A DNA stretch of 55,793 nt, taken from positions 1 through 55,793 of the forward strand of contig JAVCCL010000042.1 of NCBI GenBank assembly GCA_030765505.1, written 5' to 3'. Numbering within the stretch: the stretch's first letter is position 1; each line of letters opens with the position of its first letter. A model generated the notes under the pieces. The model did no database searches and was not told the DNA's origin. It saw nothing but the letters and a program-made list of their open reading frames with translations. Of the stretch, positions 42,231-52,455 are shown piece by piece. The position numbers were made by a program, and so were the translations under genes. This stretch comes from Candidatus Kaelpia imicola. GTDB taxonomy: Bacteria; Omnitrophota; Gorgyraeia; Kaelpiales; Kaelpiaceae.

Positions 42231-43825
42231 GCGGTTTGGCGTTGCTGTTATTTTCAGTAGCAGCATTTATATTAGGATACCTCTTTTATTTAAAGTTTCT
42301 ATTAAAGAGAGCATTTCCTATATCTTTAGATACTCCAACTCCAGCAGTAGAGCTAAACGATGGTTTTGATTATGTCCCTGCCCGTAACTGGCTGATGCTA
42401 TTTGGACATCATTTTGCTTCTATTGCAGGAGCGGCTCCGATAATAGGTCCGGTTATTGCATTATCTCTTTGGGGCTGGGCTCCAGCGATAATATGGATTG
42501 TGCTGGGCAGTATTTTTTTGGGAGGTATACATGATTTTTCCTCTCTCTATGTATCTATGAAAAGCAAAGGCGGGTCTATGGCTGAGGTCAGCAAAATAGC
42601 AGTCTCCAGCAAAACTAAAAACCTTTTTTCGGTCTTTATTCTGCTTACTCTTATTCTTGTCATCGGGGTCTTTCTCTATTTTTGTGCTGATACTCTCATG
42701 AATAAGCCTGAGGTTATAATACCTTCTTTTGGGCTTATTCCTGTTGCAGTCTTGGTCGGGATTATGCTTTATAGATTTAATATGAATATATTTTTTTCGA
42801 CTCTCTTAGGTCTTCTTTTGCTTGGGGCTTTAATCTATTTTGGCGATAAAATGTCCTTTGCCGTTCCTATTGGCAATGAGGGTTGGATAATAATTCTAAT
42901 CTGCTACTGTTTTATTGCCTCTGTTATTCCGGTCAATATACTTCTCCAGCCCAGAGACTATCTATCTACTTACCTTCTCTTTGCAGGTATAATATTTGGA
43001 GTATTGGGGATATTTATAACACGCCCTGTAATAGAGGCTCCCGCTTTTACAGCATTTAACACTGAGAGCGGGTTTCTCTGGCCGATGCTTTTTGTTACTG
43101 TTGCTTGCGGTGCTATATCGGGTTTTCACTCTCTTGTTGCAGCGGGAACAACATCAAAGCAGATATCAAGTGAAAGATATGCGCCCAGAATAGGGTACGG
43201 GGCTATGCTCTTAGAAGGCTTATTGGCTGTAATAGCTCTGGTATCTGTAGCATCTCTATCCGGGGATACCTTCTCTAAGCTGTTCAAATCTTCCGGAGCG
43301 ATAAACTGTTTTGGTCATGGATACGGCAATATTGTATTTCCTTTTCTAGGTTCTTACGGGGCGGCTTTTGCGATATTAATTTTAAATACTTTCATCTTAA
43401 CTACATTAGATACGGCGACACGTATATCTAGATATGTCATGACGGAGGTGTTCAACTTAAAGAGCAAGTTGATAGCTACTCTGATCCCTGTTATACTGGC
43501 AGGATTATTGGCTATCTCTGGAAGCTGGAGGGCTATCTGGGTTATATTTGGCGCCGGTAATCAATTGATTGCCGCTTTGAGCCTGATAGTAGTCTCTGGA
43601 TGGCTGATTAAAAGAGAGAGGCCTATAAAATATACGTTTATTCCGGCTATATTTATGCTTACAACTGCTGTATTTGCTATACTTTATAAGCTCAATCAGT
43701 TTGTAAAAGATAGAAATATTGTTTTATCTATTATATCCGTTATGTTAATATTATTGGGGATTTCGGTTTCATGGGAAGCAAGGTTTATATTTAAGAGATT
43801 TATATTTAGGAAGAGAATGGTGTAA
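42227..43825 (+). CDS. cstA: CstA-family transporter
   Basis: The 532-residue polytopic protein has the CstA signatures NWLMLFGHHFASIAGAAPIIG near residues 55-75, GGIHDFSSLYVSMKSKGG, VNILLQPRDYLSTYLL and TLDTATRISRYVM. E. coli relatives were first described in peptide utilisation, and members such as BtsT and CstA take up pyruvate. Pyruvate fits this operon, since CimA consumes it, but this is an inference. At 532 residues it belongs to the shorter branch (E. coli CstA is about 700). It lies between apgM and lysC. Confidence 0.88.
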   Translation: MSGLALLLFSVAAFILGYLFYLKFLLKRAFPISLDTPTPAVELNDGFDYVPARNWLMLFGHHFASIAGAAPIIGPVIALSLWGWAPAIIWIVLGSIFLGGIHDFSSLYVSMKSKGGSMAEVSKIAVSSKTKNLFSVFILLTLILVIGVFLYFCADTLMNKPEVIIPSFGLIPVAVLVGIMLYRFNMNIFFSTLLGLLLLGALIYFGDKMSFAVPIGNEGWIIILICYCFIASVIPVNILLQPRDYLSTYLLFAGIIFGVLGIFITRPVIEAPAFTAFNTESGFLWPMLFVTVACGAISGFHSLVAAGTTSKQISSERYAPRIGYGAMLLEGLLAVIALVSVASLSGDTFSKLFKSSGAINCFGHGYGNIVFPFLGSYGAAFAILILNTFILTTLDTATRISRYVMTEVFNLKSKLIATLIPVILAGLLAISGSWRAIWVIFGAGNQLIAALSLIVVSGWLIKRERPIKYTFIPAIFMLTTAVFAILYKLNQFVKDRNIVLSIISVMLILLGISVSWEARFIFKRFIFRKRMV

Positions 43826-43827
43826 AT

Positions 43828-45063
43828 ATGGGAAAAAGAAGAGAGATTGTTGTACAAAAATATGGCGGTTCCTCGGTTGCTACTGTTGAAAAGATAAAAA
43901 GAGTTGCCAAAAACATTATAGATTATAAGAAGAAAGGGTTTAGCGTTATCTCTGTAGTCTCTGCTTTAGGTGATACAACAGATGAATTAATAAGCCTCGC
44001 GGCTAAAATTACAAAACACCCTAAAGAGAGAGAGTTTGATATGTTGATCTCTACAGGAGAGCAGGTCTCATCGGCTCTTCTCGCTATGGCTATACATGAT
44101 ATGGGCTATAAGGCTATAGCTTTCACCGGTTTTCAGGTTGGAATCATAACCGATGGTGTTTTCACCAGGGCAAGGATTGTAAAGATAAATGCTGATAGGA
44201 TAAAGAGTGAGCTTAAAAGGGGTAAGGTTGTAGTTGTTGCAGGGTTTCAAGGTGTTAATATTGATATGGATATTACGACTCTTGGCAGAGGAGGGAGTGA
44301 TTTGACTGCAGTTGCTCTTACTAAGGGCGTCAATGCCGATATATGCGAGATATACACCGATGTCAAAGGTGTCTATACAGCAGATCCTAGAATAGTTAAG
44401 GAGGCTAAAAGGATATCTAAGATATGCTATGATGAGATGCTTGAGATGGCATCGCTTGGTGCTCAGGTTATGCAGGCTCGTTCTATTGAATTTGCTAAAA
44501 AAAATAATGTTAAGATACATGTTCGGTCCAGTTTTTCTAAAGGAGAAGGGACAATAATCATGGGGGAGGTAAAAAGCATGGAAAATATTTATGTTACGGG
44601 TGTAGCAGTAGATAAAAAAGAGGCGAAAGTTACGATATGTGATGTTCCGGATAAGCCTGGCATTGCTGCTTTAATATTCTCAAGGATATCCAGTGAAAAT
44701 ATAAGCGTCGATATGATAGTACAGAATGTAAGCCGCAAAGGGTATACCGATCTCTCTTTTACCGTGCCCAAGACTGATCTGACCAGGACAGTGAGTATTG
44801 CTAAACTTGTTGCTTCTGATATTAAAGCAACAGGGGTGATAATAGATGATAAGATTGCAAAAATATCAGTTGTTGGGGTGGGCATGAGATCCCATGCAGG
44901 TATAGCTGCCGGGATGTTTCAGGCGCTTGCAGATAACAAGATAAATATAGAGATGATATCTACCTCGGAGATAAAGATTTCATGTGTTATAGATGTAAAG
45001 CATGCTGAGGAGGCAGTAAGAATATTACACAAAGTATTTAAACTGCATAATATAAAGAGGTGA
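43828..45063 (+). CDS. lysC: Aspartate kinase
   Basis: This first enzyme of the lysine/threonine/methionine branch phosphorylates aspartate. Its 411 residues include VVQKYGGSSVATVEKIKRVA, the active-site part TTLGRGGSDLTAVAL near residues 150-164, and TDVKGVYTADPRIV. Two ACT domains fill residues 255-411, so feedback control by an amino acid is likely. It is 2 bases after cstA and 7 before cimA. Confidence 0.94.
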   Translation: MGKRREIVVQKYGGSSVATVEKIKRVAKNIIDYKKKGFSVISVVSALGDTTDELISLAAKITKHPKEREFDMLISTGEQVSSALLAMAIHDMGYKAIAFTGFQVGIITDGVFTRARIVKINADRIKSELKRGKVVVVAGFQGVNIDMDITTLGRGGSDLTAVALTKGVNADICEIYTDVKGVYTADPRIVKEAKRISKICYDEMLEMASLGAQVMQARSIEFAKKNNVKIHVRSSFSKGEGTIIMGEVKSMENIYVTGVAVDKKEAKVTICDVPDKPGIAALIFSRISSENISVDMIVQNVSRKGYTDLSFTVPKTDLTRTVSIAKLVASDIKATGVIIDDKIAKISVVGVGMRSHAGIAAGMFQALADNKINIEMISTSEIKISCVIDVKHAEEAVRILHKVFKLHNIKR

Positions 45064-45070
45064 TTTTAAG

Positions 45071-46654
45071 ATGAAGAAAAGAAACGTTAAAATATATGAT
45101 ACTACTTTACGGGATGGCGCCCAGACACCGGGGATATCCTTTGCTGTAAAAGATAAATTATCTATAACTGAAAAACTAGATGATTTAGGCATTCATTTCA
45201 TTGAGGGAGGCTGGCCTGGTTCTAACCCCAAGGATATAGATTATTTTAAAAAGGCTAAAAAGTTAAGACTTAAGAACTCCCAACTAGTTGCTTTTGGTTC
45301 TACGAGAAGAGCCAAGACGAAAGCCAGTGTTGACAGCAATTTGAAGGCACTTTTAAAATCAGAAGTTAAAAATATAGCCATCTTTGGCAAGAGTTGGGAC
45401 CTGCATGTAATTAAGGTCTTTAAGGTATCTTTAAAGGAAAACCTGGATATGATTTTTGATTCTGTCTCTTTCTTGAAGAAGAAAGGTTGTTTTGTCTTTT
45501 TTGATGCTGAGCACTTTTTTGACGGCTATAGAGTAAATCGAGATTATGCTCTTGAGAGCCTAAGGGCAGCAAAATCCGCAGGGGCTGACTGTTTAGTTCT
45601 TTGTGATACCAATGGCGGCATGATTCCCGGCTGGGTTAGAGATATAGTGACAGATGTAAGGAGTGAATTAGATATTGATTTAGGTATTCATGTCCATAAT
45701 GACTCTGGTATGGCAGTGGCCAATTCCATAATAGCGGTTGAGGAAGGTGTTACCAATGTTCAGGGAACTATAAATGGTTACGGAGAGAGATGCGGCAATG
45801 CAGATCTCTGCTCTTTAATTCCAAACATAAAGCTGAAATTAAAATTAGATTGCATACCAGATTCTAAAATTAAACACCTTACAGAGATATCCCGTTTTGT
45901 ATCTGATGTTTCGAATATGAAGCAGTTTGAAAATCAACCCTATGTTGGCTCCAGCGCATTTGCTCATAAAGGCGGGATCCATATCAATGCTGTTATGAAA
46001 GAGTCCAGCACCTATGAGCATATAGATCCGGAATTAGTAGGTAATAGAAGAGAGCTTTTGGTTTCAGAACTTTCAGGTAAGTCTTCCCTTGTTTTAAAAG
46101 CTTGGGAATATGGGTATAAGCTTCAAAAAGATAAGAATGTTACCGGGAAGCTGCATAAGCTCCTGCAGAGCTTGGAGCATGAAGGCTACCATTTTGAAGC
46201 TGCGGAAGGCTCTTTCGAGCTGCTTTTAAATAAACATCTTAAGAAATTTAAGAAATTTTTTACTTTAGAGGGGTTTCGAGTTGTAGTTGAACAAGAGAAT
46301 AAAGATGAGATTGTTTCAGAAGCGACTATTAAACTTAAGGTTGATAACAAAAAAGAGTATACAGTTGCAGAGGGAGATGGCCCGGTAAATGCATTGGACG
46401 AGGCTTTAAGGAAAGCTTTAAACCGGTTCTACCCTGTATTGGCTGAGATGAGGCTCTCAGATTTCAAGGTAAGGGTTTTAGATGAAAAAGACGGCACTGC
46501 TGCTAAAGTCCGGGTCTTAGTTCAGTCTCAAGACAGAGAGAGCAGCTGGAATACAATAGGAGTATCTGAGAATATTATTGAAGCTAGCTGGAAGGCTCTC
46601 TTAGACAGCGTTGAGTATAAGCTGATGAAAGAACGTAAGAGGGGTAGAATATAG
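45071..46654 (+). CDS. cimA: (R)-citramalate synthase
   Basis: CimA condenses pyruvate and acetyl-CoA to citramalate, a threonine-independent route to isoleucine. The 527-residue DRE-TIM protein has IYDTTLRDGAQTPGISF near residues 8-24, FIEGGWPGSNPKD, HVHNDSGMAVANS near 218-230 and NGYGERCGNADLCSLIPN. The LeuA-type dimer/regulatory domain is at the C-terminus. The GGWPGSNP segment distinguishes this CimA group from LeuA. It is followed by valS. Confidence 0.92.
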   Translation: MKKRNVKIYDTTLRDGAQTPGISFAVKDKLSITEKLDDLGIHFIEGGWPGSNPKDIDYFKKAKKLRLKNSQLVAFGSTRRAKTKASVDSNLKALLKSEVKNIAIFGKSWDLHVIKVFKVSLKENLDMIFDSVSFLKKKGCFVFFDAEHFFDGYRVNRDYALESLRAAKSAGADCLVLCDTNGGMIPGWVRDIVTDVRSELDIDLGIHVHNDSGMAVANSIIAVEEGVTNVQGTINGYGERCGNADLCSLIPNIKLKLKLDCIPDSKIKHLTEISRFVSDVSNMKQFENQPYVGSSAFAHKGGIHINAVMKESSTYEHIDPELVGNRRELLVSELSGKSSLVLKAWEYGYKLQKDKNVTGKLHKLLQSLEHEGYHFEAAEGSFELLLNKHLKKFKKFFTLEGFRVVVEQENKDEIVSEATIKLKVDNKKEYTVAEGDGPVNALDEALRKALNRFYPVLAEMRLSDFKVRVLDEKDGTAAKVRVLVQSQDRESSWNTIGVSENIIEASWKALLDSVEYKLMKERKRGRI

Positions 46655-46658
46655 ATTG

Positions 46659-49415
46659 ATGGAATCCCGCTATAACTCTAAAGAGATAGAGCAGAGATGG
46701 TATAAGTTTTGGGAAAGCAATGGTCTCTTCCGGGCCTCAGTTGATAGTAAGAAGAAGCCTTACTCAATTGTAATCCCCCCTCCTAATATTACTGGTATTT
46801 TACATATGGGTCATGCACTCAATAATACCATTCAGGATATATTGATAAGATATAAAAGAATGCAGGGATATGCCTCTCTCTGGATTCCCGGTACCGATCA
46901 TGCCGGAATAGCCACTCAGAATGTTGTTGAGAAACAGTTGGCAAAGGAAGATTTAAGCAGGGATGATTTAGGGAGAGAGAGCTTTATAGAGCGTGTCTGG
47001 AAATGGCGTGAAGAGTACGGTTCTACCATAGTAAGGCAGCTTAGACGCTTGGGGGCATCTTGCGATTGGAGCAGAGAGCGCTTTACAATGGATGAAGGTT
47101 TATCCAGTGCCGTGATAGAAGCGTTTATAAAACTTTATGAAAAAGATTTTATCTACCGCGGTAACTATATTATTAATTGGTGTCCGCGTTGTAAGACTGC
47201 ACTCTCTGATGAAGAGGTGGAGTATCAGGAACAGGAAGGCTTCCTCTATTATTTAAAGTATCCTGTGCTGGGTGAAGAGGGTAAGTTTGTAACAGTTGCT
47301 ACAACCCGTCCTGAGACGATGCTTGGTGATGTTGCTATAGCGGTTCATCCAAGCGATGAAAGATTTGAATTTTTAAAAGATAAAAAAGTTGTATTACCTA
47401 TTTTGAATAGGCAGCTTAAGCTTATTTGGGATGATATCGTAGATCCTGAGTTTGGTACCGGGGCAGTAAAAATTACTCCTGCTCATGATGGAAATGATTT
47501 TGAGATTGCAATGAGGCATGGACTTAAACCTGTCGTTGTTATGGATGAAGGCGGGGTAATGAATGAAAATGCAGCGGAATACAGGGGTATGGATAGGTTT
47601 ATAGCTCGAGAGAAAATAGTAGAAGATTTAGAGAAGCAGGATCTGGTTGAAAAAATAGAACCTTATGTTAACTCAATAGGTTGCTGTTATCGTTGCGGTA
47701 CTGTAATAGAGCCCTATATATCTTGGCAGTGGTTTGTTAAGATGCAGCCTTTGGCAAAAGAGGCTATCAAGGTTGTAAAAGACAGGGAGGTTAAATTTTT
47801 TCCTCCTCGTTGGGAGAAAGTCTATCTTCATTGGATGGAGAATATCCGCGATTGGTGTATATCCCGTCAGATATGGTGGGGGCATAGAATTCCTGTATAT
47901 TACTGCAGAGATTGCTATAGACAGACTGAGGTTTTAGGCAGCTTAGATTCTAAGAGTGGTGAAAATATTAAAGGTATAATTGTTTCCCGGGATAAACCTG
48001 ATAGCTGCCCTGAATGCGGCGGTAGGGATATCTATCAGGATGAAGATGTTTTAGATACATGGTTCTCTTCCTGGCTCTGGCCGTTCTCTACGATGGGTTG
48101 GCCGAATACTGTAAAAAGTAAACAGCAGGCTGGTAAAAGCCAGAGTTTAGGCGATTTAGATTATTTCTATCCTACTTCGACTTTAGTTACAGCGCAGGAG
48201 ATACTATTTTTCTGGGTTGCACGTATGATTATGGCGGGGCTTGAATTTATAGATCAGATTCCTTTTTCTGATGTTTATATCCATGGTACTGTTAGGGATG
48301 AGAAGGGCAGGAAGATGTCTAAATCTTTAGGCAATGTAATCGATCCTTTAGAGATCATAGATGAATATGGCGCCGATGCATTACGTTTTAGTCTTATCTC
48401 TATTACCGCTATGGGCCAGGATGTATTTTTGTCTAAAGATAGGTTTATATTTGGGCGTAACTTTACAAATAAAATCTGGAATGCTGCACGTTTTCTTACG
48501 ATGAATATCAATGAAATAAAATCAGTCTCTCCGTATAAAGAGGGTTCTATTTTTGATAGTTGGATTTTGGCGAAGCTTAGAAATCTGATTCAGGAGCTAA
48601 ATGTTTCGCTGGATAAGTATAATTTCAATGAAGCAGCTTTTTTGCTCTATGAGTTTTTCTGGCATGTCTTTTGCGATTGGTATATAGAACTTAAAAAAAA
48701 GGACCTGTATTCAGAGGAGAATGGTGTGCAGGACTCAGCTTCTTTGATTTTGATATTTGTACTTGATAATCTTTTAAGATTACTCCACCCTTTTATGCCT
48801 TTTATAACTGAAGAGATATGGCAGATGTTAAGGCCTAACCTTAAATATGCTTATGAGTTTTTGGGATTTAATTATAACGATACAGAGAGCCTGATGCTTA
48901 ACAGTTGGCCGGATATGCCTGATAGGTTTAAAAACGAAGAGGCGGAGAGCAGAATGTCGAGTATTATTGCAATTATCCAAACTGTTAGAAATATGAGAGC
49001 GGAGCTAAATGTTCCTTCTCAAGAGAAGATAGAGCTGGTACTCTTCTCTTCTGATTTAGAATTGCTTGAGACATTTAAAAAGAATATCTCTTATCTTGGG
49101 CCTCTGGCGCAGATATCGGATATAAAAATAGAGAGAGAAGAGATAGAGAGGCCGCCTTATTCCGCATTCGGCATAATTGGTGAGACCAATATATATATAC
49201 TACTTGAAGGCATAATAGATTTTGAGAGAGAGAGAGAGAGATTGTCTAAAAAAAGAGAGAAGATGATAAAAAATTTGGAGATTGCAAAAAATAAGTTGAA
49301 AAATAAAGATTTCATTAACAAGGCCAACGAGTCTGTTGTTCAGAAAGTAAAGGAGAGAGATCAGATGCTGGGTCTTAAGATAGCCGAAATATCGGATATA
49401 ATAGATAATATATGA
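46659..49415 (+). CDS. valS: Valyl-tRNA synthetase
   Basis: This class I enzyme charges tRNA-Val. Its 918 residues include the HIGH region PPPNITGILHMGHALNN near residues 39-55, the editing domain with TTRPETMLGDVAIAVHP, KGRKMSKSLGNVIDPLEI near 549-566 (KMSKS), and a C-terminal coiled-coil arm. A (GA)9 run at 49224-49241 encodes alternating Glu-Arg in that arm and is a possible slippage site. An in-frame TTG at 46656 is an alternative start. nadC follows with an ATGA overlap. Confidence 0.95.
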   Translation: MESRYNSKEIEQRWYKFWESNGLFRASVDSKKKPYSIVIPPPNITGILHMGHALNNTIQDILIRYKRMQGYASLWIPGTDHAGIATQNVVEKQLAKEDLSRDDLGRESFIERVWKWREEYGSTIVRQLRRLGASCDWSRERFTMDEGLSSAVIEAFIKLYEKDFIYRGNYIINWCPRCKTALSDEEVEYQEQEGFLYYLKYPVLGEEGKFVTVATTRPETMLGDVAIAVHPSDERFEFLKDKKVVLPILNRQLKLIWDDIVDPEFGTGAVKITPAHDGNDFEIAMRHGLKPVVVMDEGGVMNENAAEYRGMDRFIAREKIVEDLEKQDLVEKIEPYVNSIGCCYRCGTVIEPYISWQWFVKMQPLAKEAIKVVKDREVKFFPPRWEKVYLHWMENIRDWCISRQIWWGHRIPVYYCRDCYRQTEVLGSLDSKSGENIKGIIVSRDKPDSCPECGGRDIYQDEDVLDTWFSSWLWPFSTMGWPNTVKSKQQAGKSQSLGDLDYFYPTSTLVTAQEILFFWVARMIMAGLEFIDQIPFSDVYIHGTVRDEKGRKMSKSLGNVIDPLEIIDEYGADALRFSLISITAMGQDVFLSKDRFIFGRNFTNKIWNAARFLTMNINEIKSVSPYKEGSIFDSWILAKLRNLIQELNVSLDKYNFNEAAFLLYEFFWHVFCDWYIELKKKDLYSEENGVQDSASLILIFVLDNLLRLLHPFMPFITEEIWQMLRPNLKYAYEFLGFNYNDTESLMLNSWPDMPDRFKNEEAESRMSSIIAIIQTVRNMRAELNVPSQEKIELVLFSSDLELLETFKKNISYLGPLAQISDIKIEREEIERPPYSAFGIIGETNIYILLEGIIDFERERERLSKKREKMIKNLEIAKNKLKNKDFINKANESVVQKVKERDQMLGLKIAEISDIIDNI

Positions 49416-50263
49416 AAATTACCTCCAGTATTAGAAATTTGATTAAAGCTGCTTTGGACGAGGATTGTGCAGCTGGCGACCTTACTACATTAGGACTCGG
49501 CATAGCAGGCTTAAAGCTGAAAGCCGTTGTCATCGCAAAACAGAAAGGCGTACTTTCCGGGCTCGATATTTTTAAAGAAGCATTTACGATTATTGGAGAT
49601 GTTGGATTTAAGACAAAACTTAAAGATGGTGCTTGTTTCGATAGTGGTTTAAAGATCATAACTATTGAAGGTAATTCAGATGTCATACTCTCTGTGGAGA
49701 GAGTTGCACTTAATTTTCTATCTCATCTCTCAGGAATATCAACATTTACTGAGAAGTTTGTTGATGTTATTGGTCATAATAAGATAAAAATATACGACAC
49801 TAGGAAGACAACTCCTCTTATAAGAGAGCTTGAGAAATATGCTGTTAAAGTAGGGGGGGGATACAATCACAGGGTGAATCTATCTCAGGCGTTAATGATA
49901 AAGGATAATCATATAAACATATTTAGAAAAAAGTATCGAGGGGAAGACTATATTTTGGAGATGGTTAGAATATTGAGAGAAAAGTATCCCCAGAAAGAGT
50001 TGGTACTTGAAGTTCATAATCTTTCGGAGTGGATGCAGGCTATGAAATCGGATCCTGATGTTGTCATGTTCGATAATTGGAATGCAGAGGACATTGAAGT
50101 TGCTTTAAAGCTGCTTGAGAAAAAGAATTTTCAGATAGAGATTTCAGGAAGTATTAGACTTGAACAGCTTGAAAGGATTATAAACTTAGGCGTTGATAGG
50201 ATCTCATTAGGAAGGATTACCCATTCTGCTCCGGCATGTGATTTTTCTTTAGAAATTTTATAG
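49412..50263 (+). CDS. nadC: Quinolinate phosphoribosyltransferase
   Basis: NadC forms nicotinate mononucleotide from quinolinate and PRPP in NAD synthesis. The 283-residue protein has ALDEDCAAGDLTTLG at the start, RVALNFLSHLSGIST, YDTRKTTPLIRELEKYAVK near residues 128-146, GGGYNHRVNLSQALMIKDNH and EISGSIRLEQL. No nadA or nadB is in the window. The gene ends only 11 bases from the convergent carbamoyltransferase gene. Confidence 0.94.
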   Translation: MKITSSIRNLIKAALDEDCAAGDLTTLGLGIAGLKLKAVVIAKQKGVLSGLDIFKEAFTIIGDVGFKTKLKDGACFDSGLKIITIEGNSDVILSVERVALNFLSHLSGISTFTEKFVDVIGHNKIKIYDTRKTTPLIRELEKYAVKVGGGYNHRVNLSQALMIKDNHINIFRKKYRGEDYILEMVRILREKYPQKELVLEVHNLSEWMQAMKSDPDVVMFDNWNAEDIEVALKLLEKKNFQIEISGSIRLEQLERIINLGVDRISLGRITHSAPACDFSLEIL

Positions 50264-50274
50264 CTGTAGCGGCT

Positions 50275-52056
50275 CTATTTTTCTATTACATATTTCCCCA
50301 ACACCAACATATCTAAGCCGCTACTTCTAAATGTAGAGTAAGCATCTTGAGGTGAGTTCACAATAGGTTCTCCTTTAAGATTGAAAGATGTATTAATTAA
50401 AAGCGGTACCCCTGTTTTAAGGTAGAAATTTTTAATCAAAGAGTAATAGAGAGGATTATCCTTTTTCTCCAGGAGCTGGATTCTACTCATTCCGTTCACA
50501 TGAGTTACGGCCGGTATTAGGTCTCTCTTTTTGACAGCCACGGCGTAGAGCATGAATTTTAAAGGTGATTTTTCTAATATCTTATCAAGATCAAAAAAAT
50601 CGCTTGCTTCTTCAACTAGCACTGAAGGAGCAAAGGGTCTAAATGGTTCACGGAATTTTATTTTGGCATTCAATATTTTTTTCATCTCTGAGCTTCTGGG
50701 ATCAGCTAAGATTGAACGATTACCTAGAGCGCGGGGCCCCCATTCGAATCTTCCCTGGAAATAACCTATTATTTTTTGCTCTATTATTGCATCAGCCATG
50801 TAATCTAGAAGCTCCGTTTCGTTATCATATTTTTTATAGGTTATATTATTCTCTTTGAGAAAACTCTCTATCTCCTCATTAGTATAGCCTTTACCTAAGT
50901 ATATATCTGTTAAAATATGCTCTCTTTTTTTGTTTCCTAAGCAGTGCCAAACATATAGAGCTGCTCCCAAAGCAGCGCCGGAGTCACCTGCTGCAGGTTG
51001 GATATATATCTCATCAAAAGGTGTGTTTTCAAGTATCTTAGAGTTTGCAATGCAGTTTAAAGCTACTCCGCCTGCTAAACAGATCTTGTTTAGTTTTGTT
51101 ATATCATGAAGATGGTTTGCGATTTTTATTAAGATATCCTCTGTTACTTTTTGGATACTTGCTGCAATATCAGCGAAACACCTGTTCTCCTCTATCTCCC
51201 TATCCGTTATAGGTTCTTTACTATAGGAGAAGTCATCTTTTCTTAAGACAAATCTTTGCCCTCTCTTCCTCGGTTCTCCGAAAAGCTCTACAAAGCGTCT
51301 GTTGAAACTATGTTTTGTTGAATAATGGTATGAGAAATATTCCATCTTTAATTTGAAGCTTCCGTCTTCGTTTAAATCAACTAATTTATATATCTTATCT
51401 TGATATTTAGGTTCTCCATAAGCACTCATACCCATGACTTTATATTCACCGTTATTTATCTTAAAACCAAGAAAAGCTGTAAATGTAGAGTAGAGTAGGC
51501 CTATTGAGTGGGGAAAGTCTATCTCCTTCAATAAAGTTATATTATTCTTATTACCTTCTATAAAACTGCTCTCTCCTATACCCAGAGTTGTTGTTGCCCA
51601 CTCTCCAACTCCGTCAACTGTTAGAATGGCTGCTTCTGTAAAAGGAGAGCAAAAAAAACTGGATGCAGCATGTGAGAGGTGGTGTTTGGAGAACAATATT
51701 TTATCTTCAGGTATATCAAGAAAGCCAGTAATTGTAGATTTAATCCAGAGCTTCTCTTTAAGCCAGTTTTTGGAAACATCAGAAAATAGCCTAGCTGATT
51801 TTGGATATGTTGTGAGTATTGTTTTCATAATACGCTCAAATTTAATAAATGGTTTTTCATGAAAGACGACATAATCTAAATCTTTTGAATCAATATTTGC
51901 ATAATCAAGGCAGAATTGAATAGCTTTTTCAGGAAACGAGAAGTCATGTTTAATGCGGGAGAATCTCTCCTCACTTGATGCTGCTATTATATCCCCATCT
52001 TTGATTAATGCAGCTGAGGAGTCATGATAATGGCAGCTTAATCCAAGTATATACAT
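50275..52056 (-). CDS. Carbamoyltransferase (NodU/TobZ family)
   Basis: The 593-residue protein has the N-terminal Kae1-like half (ILGLSCHYHDSSAALIKDGD, EERFSRIKHD, FSKHHLSHAASSFF, VDGVGEWATTTLG). The C-terminal YrdC-like half contains YFQGRFEWGPRALGNRSILA and REPFRPFAPSVL. The family transfers a carbamoyl group from carbamoyl phosphate to sugars or other hydroxyl groups, in nodulation factors, antibiotics and surface glycans. The acceptor here is unknown. It follows two small membrane-protein genes on the same strand, with a one-base overlap. Confidence 0.9.
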   Translation of the reverse strand: MYILGLSCHYHDSSAALIKDGDIIAASSEERFSRIKHDFSFPEKAIQFCLDYANIDSKDLDYVVFHEKPFIKFERIMKTILTTYPKSARLFSDVSKNWLKEKLWIKSTITGFLDIPEDKILFSKHHLSHAASSFFCSPFTEAAILTVDGVGEWATTTLGIGESSFIEGNKNNITLLKEIDFPHSIGLLYSTFTAFLGFKINNGEYKVMGMSAYGEPKYQDKIYKLVDLNEDGSFKLKMEYFSYHYSTKHSFNRRFVELFGEPRKRGQRFVLRKDDFSYSKEPITDREIEENRCFADIAASIQKVTEDILIKIANHLHDITKLNKICLAGGVALNCIANSKILENTPFDEIYIQPAAGDSGAALGAALYVWHCLGNKKREHILTDIYLGKGYTNEEIESFLKENNITYKKYDNETELLDYMADAIIEQKIIGYFQGRFEWGPRALGNRSILADPRSSEMKKILNAKIKFREPFRPFAPSVLVEEASDFFDLDKILEKSPLKFMLYAVAVKKRDLIPAVTHVNGMSRIQLLEKKDNPLYYSLIKNFYLKTGVPLLINTSFNLKGEPIVNSPQDAYSTFRSSGLDMLVLGKYVIEK

Positions 52057-52268
52057 TATTGTTTTTTAAGAGATAGAGGGATGTCAGTTATTTTGTCTCC
52101 CTTTTTCCATTGAGGCGGCTGTTTTAAGCCTAAATAATCTTTAAAAACTTTAATCAATATTGCAAAAGGGGTAATCACTATAAAATAGCTTAGAAATAAT
52201 AATAGGTTTATGACTATAGAGATAATCTTCTGAACCAAGCTATGAATTTTCCTGAAGAATTTCCTCAT
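52056..52268 (-). CDS. SxtJ-like small membrane protein
   Basis: This 70-residue protein has a basic N-terminus, one long hydrophobic stretch (about 13-42) and a polar tail with QPPQWKKGDKITD. It resembles the C-terminal half of SxtJ-type proteins commonly found beside NodU-type carbamoyltransferases, though it is shorter than usual. The assignment rests on context and on the TPFAILIKVF segment. The start codon of the carbamoyltransferase gene overlaps its stop. Confidence 0.6.
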   Translation of the reverse strand: MRKFFRKIHSLVQKIISIVINLLLFLSYFIVITPFAILIKVFKDYLGLKQPPQWKKGDKITDIPLSLKKQ

Positions 52269-52448
52269 TTAAAAAAGAGCATATATGAAAGGAACTACAG
52301 CCGATGATTGTGCCAACCAGATAAACAACCCGAGCAATAAAAATATTACTACAATTGGAGTCATCCACCAGAGCTTATTTGCCCAGAGAAAAGAGAAAAG
52401 CTCGCCAACTATTTTGAATTTAGAAGTTACTTTTTTAAGTTTTTTCAT
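52269..52448 (-). CDS. DUF5989-family 59-residue membrane protein
   Basis: A minus-strand frame runs from ATG 52448-52446 to TAA 52271-52269 and encodes 59 residues: a basic start, FSFLWANKLWWMTPIVV, one membrane helix and the end SSAVVPFIYALF. The Trp-rich segment and that ending are hallmarks of DUF5989 proteins, which accompany SxtJ and carbamoyltransferase genes. Its stop abuts the next gene's ATG. With the TATAAT element 7 bases upstream it is the first gene of a three-gene operon. Confidence 0.85.
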   Translation of the reverse strand: MKKLKKVTSKFKIVGELFSFLWANKLWWMTPIVVIFLLLGLFIWLAQSSAVVPFIYALF

Positions 52449-52455
52449 GTTATAA

